A stretch of 64,000 nucleotides of DNA from Davidsoniella eucalypti. Taxonomy: Eukaryota > Ascomycota > Sordariomycetes > Microascales > Ceratocystidaceae. Position 1 is the stretch's first letter. Each line of letters starts with the position of its first letter. The stretch is taken from positions 496,001-560,000 of the forward strand of contig RMBW01000009.1 in the NCBI GenBank assembly GCA_004009845.1, given 5' to 3'. Below are positions 25,062-37,199 of the stretch, in pieces. The notes under the pieces were generated by a model, which worked only from the letters and a program-made list of their open reading frames with translations, did no database searches and was not told the origin of the DNA. The translations under genes were made by a program, and so were the position numbers.

Positions 25062-28000
25062 AAACCGGATAGTTTTAAAAAGGAAGATTGTAGGTGGTTC
25101 TGCTTTTGATTTCGTTTTTTCGTTTTTTCTACTTTTTTTTCTAGTCTTTTGTTAATTTGGCCTTTCTATCTTGAGTATAATTTTCTCTCTATCTCTGCTC
25201 CCTCGTCTTCTAAAGACTTGGTTTTTTCATCTTTTTTTTTCTTCGCTATTTTCTTCTAGGCTTCTTTTGGGGATACATTTTTTCATCTTTTTGTTTCTTT
25301 CTATAATTACCGGCTTTATCTTGGGATGTTTTTTTGCGTACAATGACTGATACTATTTTTTATTATCGTTGGATTCATCGTTTATTTCATTTTTCTATAA
25401 CGTTTACTGGCAGGTGGCATTATCTTCTTATCACGAGAGTTGCTTCTCCTTTCTTGTTTTTTATTTTTATTTATTTATATGTCTCTTTATTCACGTTTCT
25501 ACTCATTATTCATCGATTGATCTTTTCTGTTTATCCATTACCCTCTTACTGTTCCATTTCTCTTTTTCTATTCTATTTTACTACTCTTGATTTTCTTTTT
25601 CTCCCATAATGTTTGGCTATGAATAACATAGATATCCCTAAGCTCTTTCTGTTATAAGCACATGATATTTTGTTTCTACTTAATCGTTATCAATATCATT
25701 CAGATTTATTATTACTATGATTTTCTACCAACAATGAATACGCAAATTTCAATGTTGCTACGTTATATGCGTATGGTACTCGATATAGTCTGATACTTGT
25801 TGTATTTCGGTGTTCTGTCTCTTATTTCTGATAGCTCCAAGGCCGTTAATGGGCCAGCTAGGAGAGAATGTGTTGTTTTTTCCAGCCTCTCTGGTTTAGT
25901 TTGCTTTGGTTAGTATATATTATCAATTCAATGTGTATATTATATTATATTGTAGTATTGTGTATTCTGTCATAGTATTGTATGTAAGTTTTGATATCAA
26001 CACGATGCGAACATTCAACGTCCATGTTAGATCCCTACCAGTGCTATATATCTCTTGTTACAAAATGAAGAATGAATACTGTTGGAAGAGTGGTAGCTCA
26101 TCAGTAGGGGGACATAGGAGATCATAGACGGGAAGTTTAAATTGAATGCATATGGGTGGCTTCTTTATAGGGAGGGAGGGGTTCATATCAAGATCGTGAT
26201 TAGCTAGGTTCTAGATCGGAGGTCACAAAAGTTAAAAGTCAAAAAAAAAACTAGATCGAAACAAGAGGACTAGGATAGGCGCATCATGGAAGAGCAAATG
26301 TATATGTACGTATTAACAAGTAGATACCATACGCAAGAAGAAACTATACGCTAACTAGTTGGGGAGACAGACGATGGCTTGATATCATGTTGTATGTCCT
26401 TTTCACTTCAATCTTGAAGGTTGGTAGAGATGAGCTAGGGAGAAAAAGAAGTGATTCAGGATTATCTTAATCCCTGAGGCGAAAGCATCTTCTAGAAACA
26501 AAAGTCTATAAGTCTAGTTAATATGCGTAATTAAAAGACGAATGGGAGAACATGAAGAGTTGTGAGTCTCTTAAATTTATTTTTGGCCTTAAGAGGGAGG
26601 AGGGGTTGTCGTGCATGGAAAAGACGAAATTGTAAACAGGGGCTGGAATGGAAATAGCTTAGAAAAGCTGCGTAGGGAAGGGAGGGGTGGTAAAGAAGCG
26701 AACTAGGATTCAGATTTCTAGACCATTAACGCGTTATATCGTGTTATCTGTATAAAGTTCTCATGTTTTTCGATTTGTTTATATATAGAGTTTGTAAGTT
26801 ATAGGAAGGCCGATTCTTGGGATCATAATACGCCATGTCAATAGTGTGCAGCATCTCTTTTCTATGCTACAAATGTCACGCCGGATATGACAGATCTATT
26901 ACACACAAATGTATTTGTATGCCCGGACGAAATGCTGCTTTATCTAGGGTATTTATGGGTGGCCAATGGTGGTCAATATACAGGCCAATATTTGGGGAAA
27001 TACCGTAGAAGAACTGCAGCAGCCTTGCTTCGGTTATAATATATATCTATGGTTGTTTACTGTACTTATGATAGCCTCTAATGATGCTTTGGTAGACGTC
27101 TATTCCGCAACTACTTGGATCTATCTCATGTCTCCAAATCATGTCAACTATTAGGGCATCAACATGCGCACATAGCCCAGACGGACCAAAACACACACGC
27201 ACACACAAAAAAAACCAGGTCGGTGAGTAAGGCACCGCAGTTGCATATTCCGTTATCTGGCGATGAAACAAGGCCGCTGGTCGCCGTTGCCACGCAGCTC
27301 TAAGGACCCATTGTGCAAGTTGTTTCACAATCGCCTACGATCGAATTTGTTTGTTTGTTTTGTTATTTTCGTTCATGGGCGCGGCAAAAGTCAACATTGG
27401 GCAAAAAAGAAAAGGATCAAGACAACAATAACACTGTCAAAGTTCAGCATATGAAAAACTATGCGGTATGCGATGGAAGTACCAACTATCACAGGCACCT
27501 CTTTTCTTCAATACTAGAGATAAGATCACAATGAAAGTTGGAAAGAGATGACTTGCAAAAGAAGCAAAACATGCGATATCCCAGAAACGCCGTCGCTCCA
27601 GGCCTGGGGTCTTGCTTTTTCACCCATGTTCATAAATTAGGGTTCTTTTTCTTATGGCTTGTCGCTTCGCGTCTCAGAAATCTTAGCAGCTAATAGCACA
27701 GAGTAAAAAACCCAATACTGAAGACGTGCTGTGGTACAAGGCTCAAAAACCCGCCTGAGCACCGGTTCCTTCGCCTGTAGAAAGCTATAAAGGGTGCCTG
27801 TAAATGCGTAGAATACAGGGCCTATATCTCCACTTCTAGGCTTCTAATTGACGGCCCAAAATCCGCCCCAAACGAGGGACCGGGGGGTTTGACTTGATCC
27901 AATACTTTGACGCCAGACCGCGTCGTTCTTTTTGCTTCTGATACTGGATCACACAGCCCAAGTTGGAATCTTTCTCTCTTGAACACGCCTTTTCGTTCTT

Positions 28001-28090
28001 TTTCAAAGCTTTCCAATCACACAATACAACCGCTTTCGCTTCGTCTCGTACGCCTACTGTCCCGTCCTTACCAGCTCTACATCCTTTGCT
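25062..28090. other. Spacer between Med15 and the Whi5-like gene
   Basis: No gene is supportable. The first 550 bases after the Med15 stop are very T-rich (about 25100-25610), probably including the 3' UTR and termination region. The middle is AT-rich with short frames only. The last 150 bases are the CT-rich leader of the Whi5-like gene. Confidence 0.5.
27668..27923 (+). promoter_or_regulatory. Two CGCGT cores upstream of the Whi5-like gene (possible MBF sites)
   Basis: CGCGT occurs at 27668-27672 and 27919-27923 (ACGCG on the other strand), about 420 and 170 bases before the start codon. ACGCG is the core of the MBF (MCB) element, and Nrm1-type repressor genes are known MBF targets. Neither copy is the full ACGCGT palindrome, so this is a suggestive match only. 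Confidence 0.3.
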
Positions 28091-29469
28091 ATGGAGACTC
28101 CAAGCAAGAGACGCGCCCTCAGCGTGCTAGACACCAATGTCACGGCGTCTCCACGCTCGCCGATGAAGTCTCTCAAGAAAAGCATATCGACCAGTATCTT
28201 GACGCCAGGTTCCGACCACCGCAAGCGACCACTCGACAGCATCTCCACGTCGACTTGCACCACTGCCAACCACAACAGCCTCAGCACGCCGTCGAAGCGG
28301 CCCAGACCATCTGCTCTACTCAGTGCCTCTGCCTCAGCTTCTGCCCTCTCAGGTCTTCAGCCATCGCCTATCCTGTCCCACTTCTCGTCTGTCGAGGATC
28401 GTGAGAACATCTGCCCGCCGCCGCGCCACCAGAGCCAGACGCAGAGTCAGAACCCAAGCCTTAGTCTGAGTATGGGCATGACAGTCTTCGATTCGTCCCC
28501 GGACGCGTCGCGGGCCTTTTTGTCGGCCTGCGCTTCATCGCCCGCTACGCCTTCCATGAATCCTCGGCCCCGCGCGCGAACCATGTCTCGCCAGGAAACC
28601 CGCCAGGTATGTTATTCCTTCTCTCCCAGGTTCGCTATAGTAGCATTGGAGAAAGCCATCCTCTCCCATGCTACCAACCTAAAAACTGCTTGCTAACCTG
28701 CCGTTATTCTGAGTGACAGAAAGCCGATGCTCTCCGCCTTCGTCTAGGCCTGGCTACATACAAGGTCCGTACCGGCCAGACCGACGTGTCTCTTGATCAA
28801 CTCGAACAGTGCTCGTCCCGGAACTACCGACACTCCATCTCCTTCCCCGGTGGCATACGCAGCCACCAACAGAACAGCAAACAGAGCTGCTCGCCGTCCT
28901 TTTCGTCCATGGCCACCACGGCGCGACTGGCACTCGGTCAACTACCGTCCTCTCAATATGGAATACATAACAACAGTCCATCGGCACTGATGTCTTCCTC
29001 GCCTGTACAGCCCAGTCCACTACGTAAACGTGCTCAGCGTGCCATGCCTCGTCTAACCCAACTACCAACGCCCATGGCTTCGCAGGAGGAAATGCGCGAG
29101 AGGTTGCGCGTGTTGACTAAGACAGGAAAGCTATCTTCAGATCCCACGGCTGCAGCCGCCACATCCGCACCCAAATCACCGTCGTCTTCACCACAAGAAC
29201 GGCCCATATCATCTTTGCCCACTGCGGAGACGCTCTCTACTCCAAAGCCTAGGCCGGCCCCAAAGAAGCCGGATCTTACCGGTGATGAGACGGAGTCAGA
29301 GTTAGAGCTAGATGAAGAAGAAGAAGAAGCACCGAACGCGCAACTGGATAGCATCGTCACACCGAAAAATCGGACTATGAGAAGCCGGATTCTATCTTCC
29401 GATAATACGACAGATGATGATAGTGGCGCCGCAAGTGGTTTGCTCTTCTTGGCACGATCTGCTACGTGA
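28091..29469 (+). CDS. Whi5/Nrm1-family G1/S transcription repressor
   Basis: Two exons, 28091-28606 and about 28720-29469, flank an intron of about 112 bp (GTATGT, GCTAAC branch, GACAG acceptor), giving about 421 residues. Joining the exons brings Lys173 in frame with the short conserved GTB-type motif ADALRLRLGLATYKV..GQTDVSL (about residues 174-197), the hallmark of the Whi5/Nrm1 family. These proteins bind the SBF or MBF factors and repress G1/S genes until CDK phosphorylation releases them. Ser/Thr-Pro sites are abundant, several of CDK type (TPSK at residue 3, SPMK near 26, TPSKR near 70). The rest is disordered, with an acidic Asp/Glu run near the C-terminus. It converges on the Sec12 gene. 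Whether it acts as Whi5 or Nrm1 cannot be told from sequence. The acceptor position is certain to within a base or so from reading frame. Confidence 0.85.
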
Positions 29470-30866
29470 AAAAAAAAAAGATCAAAATTGTAAAGCAGCC
29501 CTCAACTTTACTCACAATTTCTACGATATCATATTAGTCTACGTCATCTTGTTTTTCTATATCACTTTGATCTGTACACTTTCACTCATTCATTCGCTCA
29601 ATTCTTCTATATCTATTCCTTCTTAGCCCCTCATATCCCATTCTACCTATCCTTGTCTTACTACGTCACCAACTTTCCTTGTCTTGAATTTTTTTTTTTT
29701 TCTTTTGTATATCACTATCATCTTTCTTCGAGTTCCTCTCGTAAGGCGCCGGGTTGCTTCTCTCTGTTTTTTTTTTTTACTAGGAGGAGTTGGGTTTTTT
29801 TTTCTCCTTTGTTTTGTTTCAATACTGTTTTTTTTTCTTCATTTGGGAAGCTGGGTTCTTTTCACTTTTTTATTATCTTGATTCTAGCTATTCTTTCGTT
29901 ATATTCGTCACAGCCAATGATCCTTTTTTTCTCTTGCCTTTTTGTCATTTCCTATCTCTCATCAACAACTTGATTTTTTGGGGGGCATCCATATCAATTT
30001 GCGTATAAAGAAATCGTGTACCAAAATAGAGTATTCCTGCTTTGTTCTTCTCAAGATTTGTATTTTGGGCCCATCTTTGCTGTCATGTGACATGGAGATT
30101 TGCATATGGCGTTCAAAAAGAATATCGAAACATGAGTGTGAATGATTTCCCTCTTTGAGTATTCAGTATATAGTTATACCATCTTTAACAAAGGCTTCGA
30201 ATCCAGTATCAGCGAACCATATGTTTTGCATCTAATCGAGTTTTTCATTTTAAGAAACCAGAACAGATTACATCAGAAGTACTTTGTGTGTTTGCTTTCC
30301 ATTGTAGAAATCAAAGGTTACTTCTAAAAGTATCTCAAGTAACTGTGCATATATGTTTTTTTCTTCTTTTTTTTCTATGGTAGCACTACTACTTTTAATG
30401 AATGATTGTTGTGCACAGATCTATTTTTTTCAATCTAGTTATATATAACGTGCCTAATCATACCTAACACGTTTCTTTTGAAAAAAAAAAATTCAATTTA
30501 TGAAAAATGTATGTGCATATGCATGCACTTAATCCTCTTTTTGTCTATCTATAATGTGTTTGAAAACACAAGGTCCTTTTTTTTCTCATTTCTTGTTCAA
30601 CTCAAATCGAACGTTGCTAAATACAAACATGCAAGAGAAATTAGAGAATATGCGTGACAAAATATTCTGCTCACTATTGTTTCTATACAAATACATTAAC
30701 TAGCAAGACTGTCTTTAACAACAGTATGCAAGTAAAAAAAAAAGATTATAATGTTATTCATTATCCGCATTAAATCAGTCTGCAAATACACTACATTCTT
30801 CTACACAAACATGAATGTTTCCTTTCTGTTGTCTTCTTTCCCCGTCTCTACCCTAACTCACATTAT
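29470..30866. other. T-rich spacer between convergent Whi5-like and Sec12 genes
   Basis: No gene is seen. From about 29500 to 30000 the + strand is extremely T/C-rich with many runs of 8 or more T. The remainder is AT-rich. It should contain both 3' UTRs and termination signals of the convergent pair. Confidence 0.55.
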
Positions 30867-32940
30867 CTATGCAATGCCCTCAGCAACCGCACGACCTACA
30901 GCCCGTCCTATCTCTCCGAAGAGGATACCCTTGAACACTGCTTCACCCATGTGTTCAGCCCAGTGTCCAGCATCTCCAAGTTTCCTCTTCCACAGTCTCT
31001 TTTGCTCTTCGGAGATATCATCCCATGTCTTTCCCTCGTGAATCTCCTCGGCCAATACCGCTGATATCTTGTGCACGGCTGACTTATCGTCATTTTGGTC
31101 AATTTCAGAGTCATCGTTGGCCTCCACATTAGTCGTGATCGCATGTTCGTGAAGAAAGATGGGGCCGTCGACATCGGCGGCTTGGATGTTGGAGAGAAAC
31201 TCTGATAGAATCTCGGCTGATACGAGAGTTTCTGACGGTGATGGTGACACAGTGCTGCTTGCAGTGGCGATTGTTTCTATCAGAGTTGATGACTTGGTCG
31301 CTGCTGGCAGTGACGCCACCGACGATCTAATTTGAAACGGCGAGTTGAAATATTTGCTCACGCCTAGAATATCGCGGCTTTCTCCTATGCTCTCAAGCAT
31401 AGCCTGGCCCGCAATAGCCATGATTAGCACAAAGATAGTCAGTGTGATAACGATGCTCTTTCCAAAGCCGTTAGACCCCTTCATAGCCAAGCAATACCGC
31501 ACATTTGGCGCATCAACAGAAACTCCCTTCTCCTTGGGAACTGAGGCCTTCTTATCAATCAAGCTCTGCAAGGGAAGTGAGTGTACGGAGATGGTGCCGT
31601 CCATAGAAATGCTGGCTAGTGGGAGCACACCGGGAGCCTCTGCGTTTTTGGGGGTTGTGAACGGCGCAAAAGCTAGATCGGTGATTTGTAGAGGGTGGGC
31701 ATCCGGGACAGTATGCACTGGCAAGAGATCCCACACGAGATCGATAGCCTCGACGCTCTCGTGCTCAAGTGTGTATAGAGAGATGGAGGAGTCATGACCT
31801 GCGACGGCAATAGCGAATTGTGCGCGGCCAAGTCGAGTCCCCGGTGCTGGAGGGTTACCAACTAGACGCACCGAAAAGGCAGTGGCTTGAACAACACGGC
31901 GCGGCAGACGGATTGTAGATGCAAGTCGAGTCTTATCGCCATCCTTGGCCGGAAGTCTAACCACTTGTAATGTTACGCCGCTACGCTTGGGCATGTTGAC
32001 AACCGCCAGCACAAACGAAGACGTGAGGTATCTGAGGCATCTGATAGTGGGTTTTAAGCCAGTTGCGTCATCGGCGGATACATCATAGATATGCTTCGGA
32101 GTCAGTGCCTTTTTGGAAGACTTGGATCCCGCAGTGAAATCTATTGTCTCGATACTCTGGCCATCTGTGAACACAACTTGATGTTCATCCTTCGCGCCAA
32201 TGCGCATGATATCGAAATCGTTAGCTTCTTTCTCCAACTCGACCAGGCGGGGGGACTTGGGCCCCGCAGCGCCAGTGCGGGGCATATCAGCCAGAACAAT
32301 CTGAAAATCAGAGCCGAGACCCGACGCCGCAGCAATGATCTGGCTTGAAGGGCCCGGTGCCGCGGCGCGGGTTATACGCTGGTATTTTTCGTGGTGTGAG
32401 GCGGGTATCAGGGCGTAGCGACCAGCCGCTTCGATATTGCGAACCTTTTCGCTGGACGTAGGTGATATGTCAAAGATACGGAAGTGTTCGTTTTTGCCCT
32501 TTTTGACGTCTTCTGGACTAGAGTTGACGCCGGCGAAAACGGGCGTTGTGGTGCCGCGGGGGACGCCGACTACTAGTGATGTGACACTATCTTCATCGCG
32601 ACTCAGGTTGATTTCACCGCTCTGCGTTAACGTGGATTGGTTTTCGAGAGAGAGAACGGTCTACCGATCGGAGAGAGATGCGAGCGTTGTGTTAGCCAGA
32701 CTTCATTGCTGCATGTCATGTGAGGCCACGGACATTCGAGGCCAGACGATATACAATAGAGAGACGTATGGGGGCATAGGTCAATGGATAGGAACGCACA
32801 ATGTTATTGCCGACGCCGCTGCGACCGGCTCCTCCGCCGCCGCCGACGACCAAGGTCGTTGGATCGCTGGGGTCAAAGGCGCACCCGTACAGAGGATATG
32901 AAAGGCCAGCAGTAGCCCGCGGCAATGGAGGCGGGGCCAT
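30867..32940 (-). CDS. SEC12: Sec12-type guanine nucleotide exchange factor for Sar1 (COPII)
   Basis: Exons 32800-32940 and 30867-32660 (complement) are joined across a 139-bp intron (GTGCGT donor, CTAAC branch, TAG acceptor), giving 644 residues. The N-terminus LSYPLYGCAFDP..LVVGGGGGAGRSGVGN (about residues 13-46) is the start of the Sec12 seven-bladed propeller with its characteristic Gly-rich loop. Propeller-like repeats continue to about residue 435, including LASISMDGTISVHSL. A single membrane segment follows at about 449-469 (SIVITLTIFVLIMAIAGQA) and then a Ser/Thr- and acid-rich tail of about 175 residues. Sec12 is an ER type II membrane protein whose cytosolic propeller loads GTP on Sar1 to start COPII vesicle budding; the tail is lumenal. 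The chain ends AVAEGIA with no HDEL-like retrieval signal. The donor is a weak GT consensus but the frame and family alignment support it. Confidence 0.92.
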
Positions 32941-35080
32941 TATTTTCTTGCGATATTTAGATATGTTTGATTCTTCGGAAAAGACGCAGTCGAAAAGCCA
33001 AAGACTGTGATCTGTGATCTGCGGTTTGGCGATCCTATGTCGATGATGCCTCGGATAATTTGGATGATTTGGTCCTGGAAGCCCCAAGCCTTGTTTTTCT
33101 GTGGTGTGGATGAAGGCGTTGCGACAAGCGACAAAATCGAGGCAGGAAGATGATGTAATGTTTTGATTAAAAAGACAACATGCAGCAATGATAAAAGATC
33201 AGCTACAATTTCTGCGTCTAAAGAATATCACGCTGTAAAAAGAACAAGAAAAAAAAATATAAAATAGACGGCAGAAAGCTTGAGTGCTGGTGAGATCACG
33301 ATTGCTAAAGCAAACGCTATAGCTTCCACAACAAAAACACCGTAGCATTATGATTGGCTTCAGTGGACTAGGGTAGCTACAGCATTTATGGGGCCAGATC
33401 TTTAGTTGATAAAGCCATAAGGGTTACAAAACGTAGGGTTTGTATGTCGCTAACCCACGCCATTGTCTCTGTCGACCCTCTGTAACAGTGTGTCTTGAAT
33501 TTCGAGATAATTCACTAGATCCAAATATTGTTACTTGAACACGTCGTCTATCTTTTATTCTTATTTTTTTTTATATATTTATAAGCCTATTTTCACATAC
33601 AAAAAGAACGATGTGACAGAGTAATATGTGTGATTATCTTGTCCCCAAGAATTACTAGTCAAATATTTTGTTCCCACGCATGATAAAGCTTTAGACTTTA
33701 CCATGCAAATCATTCATCGATAGGAAAAAAAAATTAGGTCTGTTGAAGCTGCCCGAAAACAATATCATTATTATCAACCCAGAAGACCGACAAAGTCGTT
33801 ACACAGACCGATTTTTTGTCTGACAAGACCTGCTGCACCTGCAGCGTTACAATAACCAGCAATAATTCCATCCTTCACATGGCATATTCACCTTGTGCTT
33901 GTAACAGGAAAATAAGATCAAGAACAACACGATGGCAACTGAGATGTTACTTGACGTAGGTATTCTCAACTTCCAGAGTATTGGATTCATTTCGAAGGGA
34001 ATTTTATTCCTCAAGCTCACCGCCGTACTAATATAGCATATGCTGCAACAAACCGTGACAAAGAGGTATAATGTGTTAGTTGAGAAAAGTAGGATACTCA
34101 TGATATCGAGTTGCAATCTAGACTTATAGGCACATATTTATGATGGAAGTAGGTCTTCCACTTGGCAGTGTCATATCAGCATTAAAAACAACATTCATCA
34201 TATGACCCATCTATTGATATGATATAACCAGCATACTACATAAACTTTCCACATGATGATTCTATCTTTGGGACATCATTTCTCGAGAATTTTTCCAAGT
34301 TGTACATCTCGCCTTTACGAAGATGAAATTCCATCAACAATCAGAAGGCCTCTGCTCGGTCAACATCAGGGGTATAGCAAGAATACAAAGACCACGGCGG
34401 ACAGCTACAACCGTCTATTTAGTTGTATGATAGGATAGGCAAGGGTTCCATGTGTGAATATAAGACATACAGCACAATTCAGACCTTTAACAAGAAAAAT
34501 TACGAGGAGGATATTGTAGGTTATATTTGTTGAGATATGTTTATGGCATCAAAGCCCTACAGAGTACATTTTGGTTTTTGGCCGTCGTAGAAAAGTAGGT
34601 AAAAAAAAAAAAAAAGATTAAATAAAAAGAACTCTAGTAGCTCTTATAGTGAATTACTTTAATTTTACTATGTATGTGATATTATATAAAAATAAATATG
34701 TAGAAAAGATGGGGGAATATTTGGAAAAAAAATTAACAGAGCACAGCTGTAAGTATGAGATATCAATAAACGATGTTTACCCAAATGTAAAAAAATAAAT
34801 AAAAGTGAATATGAAGAAAAAATGGTAAAAAAATGAAGAAAGGCATTGATGAAACGTCAGAAGTTGTTTACCTCCGTGGAAAACTTTGGAAAATGGGGGT
34901 AAGATATTGCCCGTCTGGTGGCAAGGTATTGGTTTTGGTATATGTAGTAAAAGGGATAGGAAGCCTCTTGCAATGGGTCAGATATTGCAAAGATTACCAT
35001 GATAACGGTTAGGAAGTATCATGTGACTGACAAGGCAACTTCGCTTATGTGCGCTTATTGACAAAAACCATGGCGGAATC
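32941..35080. other. AT-rich spacer between Sec12 and bZIP genes
   Basis: No gene is supportable. The part just beyond 32940 is the Sec12 leader and promoter. From about 33500 to 34850 the DNA is very AT-rich with A and T homopolymers (for example 34601-34616). Open frames are short and unlike any family. Confidence 0.55.
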
Positions 35081-37015
35081 TCAATCTCTCTTATGCGGGT
35101 TATTGATGCCTGGCGGGCCAAGCTTGGTATTGGACGGAGGATGCGCTTGTACTTGTGGTAGCTGTAGTGGATGATGAGATCTAGTTGGCCCTATACCAGG
35201 AGCCACACGAACCTCCGGGCCGCCATAGATAGAGCGCCAGCCCGACTCCGTACCGTCTTGGATGATGCCCGGCCCATTCATGTAGTCTTCGTTTGTCGTT
35301 GGGCTTACTGAGTGTATCGAGCCAGGGTGTCGAGGGGAGTAATCAGCTCCGCTCGTGTTTGAAGCAGTAAGATTCAAAGCCATGTGGCTCGCGCCGGATG
35401 GCGAAGAAGTAGACGGATGGCGGGACGGCGGGTGAGACATCAGACTAGGCGGATCAGACTGAGTGACGACACTGATGGAGGGGAGACTTCCTGTGCTAGT
35501 AGTAGTAGTGGGCGGTGGTAGGTGGTAGGGGCGGCCGGGGCTGTCATTGGAAACCGACTGACCTGGATGTTGCTCGCGGGCCCGCAGAGACGACATCTGT
35601 TGCTGTGTTGTATCTCGACTAGGTCTAGTCGCTCTAGTAGCTTCACGCAGAGCTTGCACGGTTTCTTGGGCCAACGGCTCGAGCACGGGACTTGGCGGAG
35701 CGTTTGCACGTGCTCGACTAGCCAACTCGGGGTATAGGGCTATCAAGTCATACAACCGCGTATTCTCGTCTCGATAGTGCATCAGTGCCAATGAAGCATC
35801 TTTGAGGCCAGCTTCCAGCTCGTCGATCTTCTGCTTGTACTGGACACGCTCAATCTTCTTGCGTTGGCGGAAGCGAGCAGAGGCTCCCGCGTTACGCATC
35901 CGTTTCTCGTCAGCCTGGCGTGAAGCGATCTCCGTGTTCACGGGAACGTGGATCTGCTCGCCGTTATGGCCAGGGTCCATGTGGAGAATCATGGGCCCCG
36001 ACTGCTGTGACGGGTTTTCCAGCATGGCTCGGCCTATGCTCGACTGTTGCTGGCTGGAACTGGATTCGGGCCAGGCAGCTGGGTGGTGGTTTGATACCGC
36101 CGGATGCTGGGCTCGATGTGGCGAGTCTGAGCGAGGCGGCCATGGCGGTGCTGGGCCGAAGCCGTGCGGAGGCTCGGACGCGGCAAGTGCTGGGTATTGC
36201 GAGCCAGAATACGCCGATGGGCCGTAGGGCGATATCTGGTGAGGATTAGCAGCTTGAAGGTGGGCTTCTGGATGCGCGTACGGGCGGGTGAAGTCGGGTG
36301 CCTGCTGAGCAGAAGGGTGCGTCGGCCGTGGTAGCGGGTACGGCCGGCCGGATGGAGCTTGCGGGTCATGTGGAAGGGGGCGCTTGTGCGACGCTGGCGT
36401 TGCAGAATGATCTGGAGGGTTATACGGTCTGCGGGGCTGGAGCGGCGACGGTGGCCGCCGAGACTTCGTGACGCTGGCTTGGGGTGGAGGAGGCGCTACT
36501 AGTGTATGAGAAGATGGTGGAGTGCGAAGGCCTGTCAGGGGCGCAATATATCTCTCGTTCCGTGCCGGGAGCCTCGGAGACGACGGGTGGGCGGTCGCAG
36601 CCTGTGGCAGCATCGAGCCCTGTGGTCGTCCTGGCGGAGGCAGCGGCACAGGCACATAGCCGATGTCGGGGGGGTAGCGATTGGCCGAAAGCCGTGGGTC
36701 GGCTGGGCCCGCTGGTGGATTGCCAGAGGGTGCCGGACTGTCGGAGGGGCGGCTTGACGAAGAACGGATAGGGTCGTACGCGAGAGACGGATTCAACACA
36801 TGGCTGATATTCGCGCGTTGTTGCGCCGAACGCTGTGGTGGAACACCACCAACATCTTGATATGCGCCACTGTCACGATATGCCGAGGCCGCTGACGCTT
36901 CTGTCTCGCGGGAAGACTGGCCTCGCTGGGCGTCGAGACTGGCTTGTGGACCTGTCCGGGGTGGTGAATCACGATGTGGCGACGGAGGAACAGTGCCCGA
37001 ACCACGCTGCGTCAT
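35081..37015 (-). CDS. bZIP transcription factor
   Basis: A single long exon encodes 644 residues from the Met at 37015. The bZIP lies at residues about 368-424. Its basic region RMRNAGASARFRQRKK has the invariant Asn375 and Arg383 spaced Asn-x7-Arg, followed by heptad positions I397, L404, L411 and N418. The NxxxSARFR type of basic region is found in the Gcn4/Cys-3/MetR-like group of fungal bZIPs, which control amino-acid or sulfur metabolism, but the subgroup is not certain. The remainder is Pro/Ser/His-rich and disordered, as expected for activation domains. It acts as a nuclear dimer on DNA. The true N-terminus may lie further upstream: codons before 37015 stay open to an acceptor-like TTCTAG, and a coding-like segment sits at 37200-37409. 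Transcript data would be needed to choose. Confidence 0.88.
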   Translation of the reverse strand: MTQRGSGTVPPSPHRDSPPRTGPQASLDAQRGQSSRETEASAASAYRDSGAYQDVGGVPPQRSAQQRANISHVLNPSLAYDPIRSSSSRPSDSPAPSGNPPAGPADPRLSANRYPPDIGYVPVPLPPPGRPQGSMLPQAATAHPSSPRLPARNERYIAPLTGLRTPPSSHTLVAPPPPQASVTKSRRPPSPLQPRRPYNPPDHSATPASHKRPLPHDPQAPSGRPYPLPRPTHPSAQQAPDFTRPYAHPEAHLQAANPHQISPYGPSAYSGSQYPALAASEPPHGFGPAPPWPPRSDSPHRAQHPAVSNHHPAAWPESSSSQQQSSIGRAMLENPSQQSGPMILHMDPGHNGEQIHVPVNTEIASRQADEKRMRNAGASARFRQRKKIERVQYKQKIDELEAGLKDASLALMHYRDENTRLYDLIALYPELASRARANAPPSPVLEPLAQETVQALREATRATRPSRDTTQQQMSSLRAREQHPGQSVSNDSPGRPYHLPPPTTTTSTGSLPSISVVTQSDPPSLMSHPPSRHPSTSSPSGASHMALNLTASNTSGADYSPRHPGSIHSVSPTTNEDYMNGPGIIQDGTESGWRSIYGGPEVRVAPGIGPTRSHHPLQLPQVQAHPPSNTKLGPPGINNPHKRD

Positions 37016-37199
37016 TAAGTCAAGGTCTGCTTCACAGAGATTCTAGAACAGCCCAAAGGTAGACGCGAGCACCGGCAAAGGTCGGAGGCAACAGTGGCAA
37101 GACGCAGATATACCCAGTATGGCAGTGGTGTGAGCTGACTGGGCGAAACAGGGCGTTGGGGAATCCTGCAACGAAGTCCCAGCGCTGTGCTCGACTTAC

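Noticed and set aside
35802..36249. Two overlapping + strand frames antisense to the bZIP gene
   Set aside because: Shadows of the Pro/Ser-rich bZIP exon; the bZIP motif on the minus strand is decisive.
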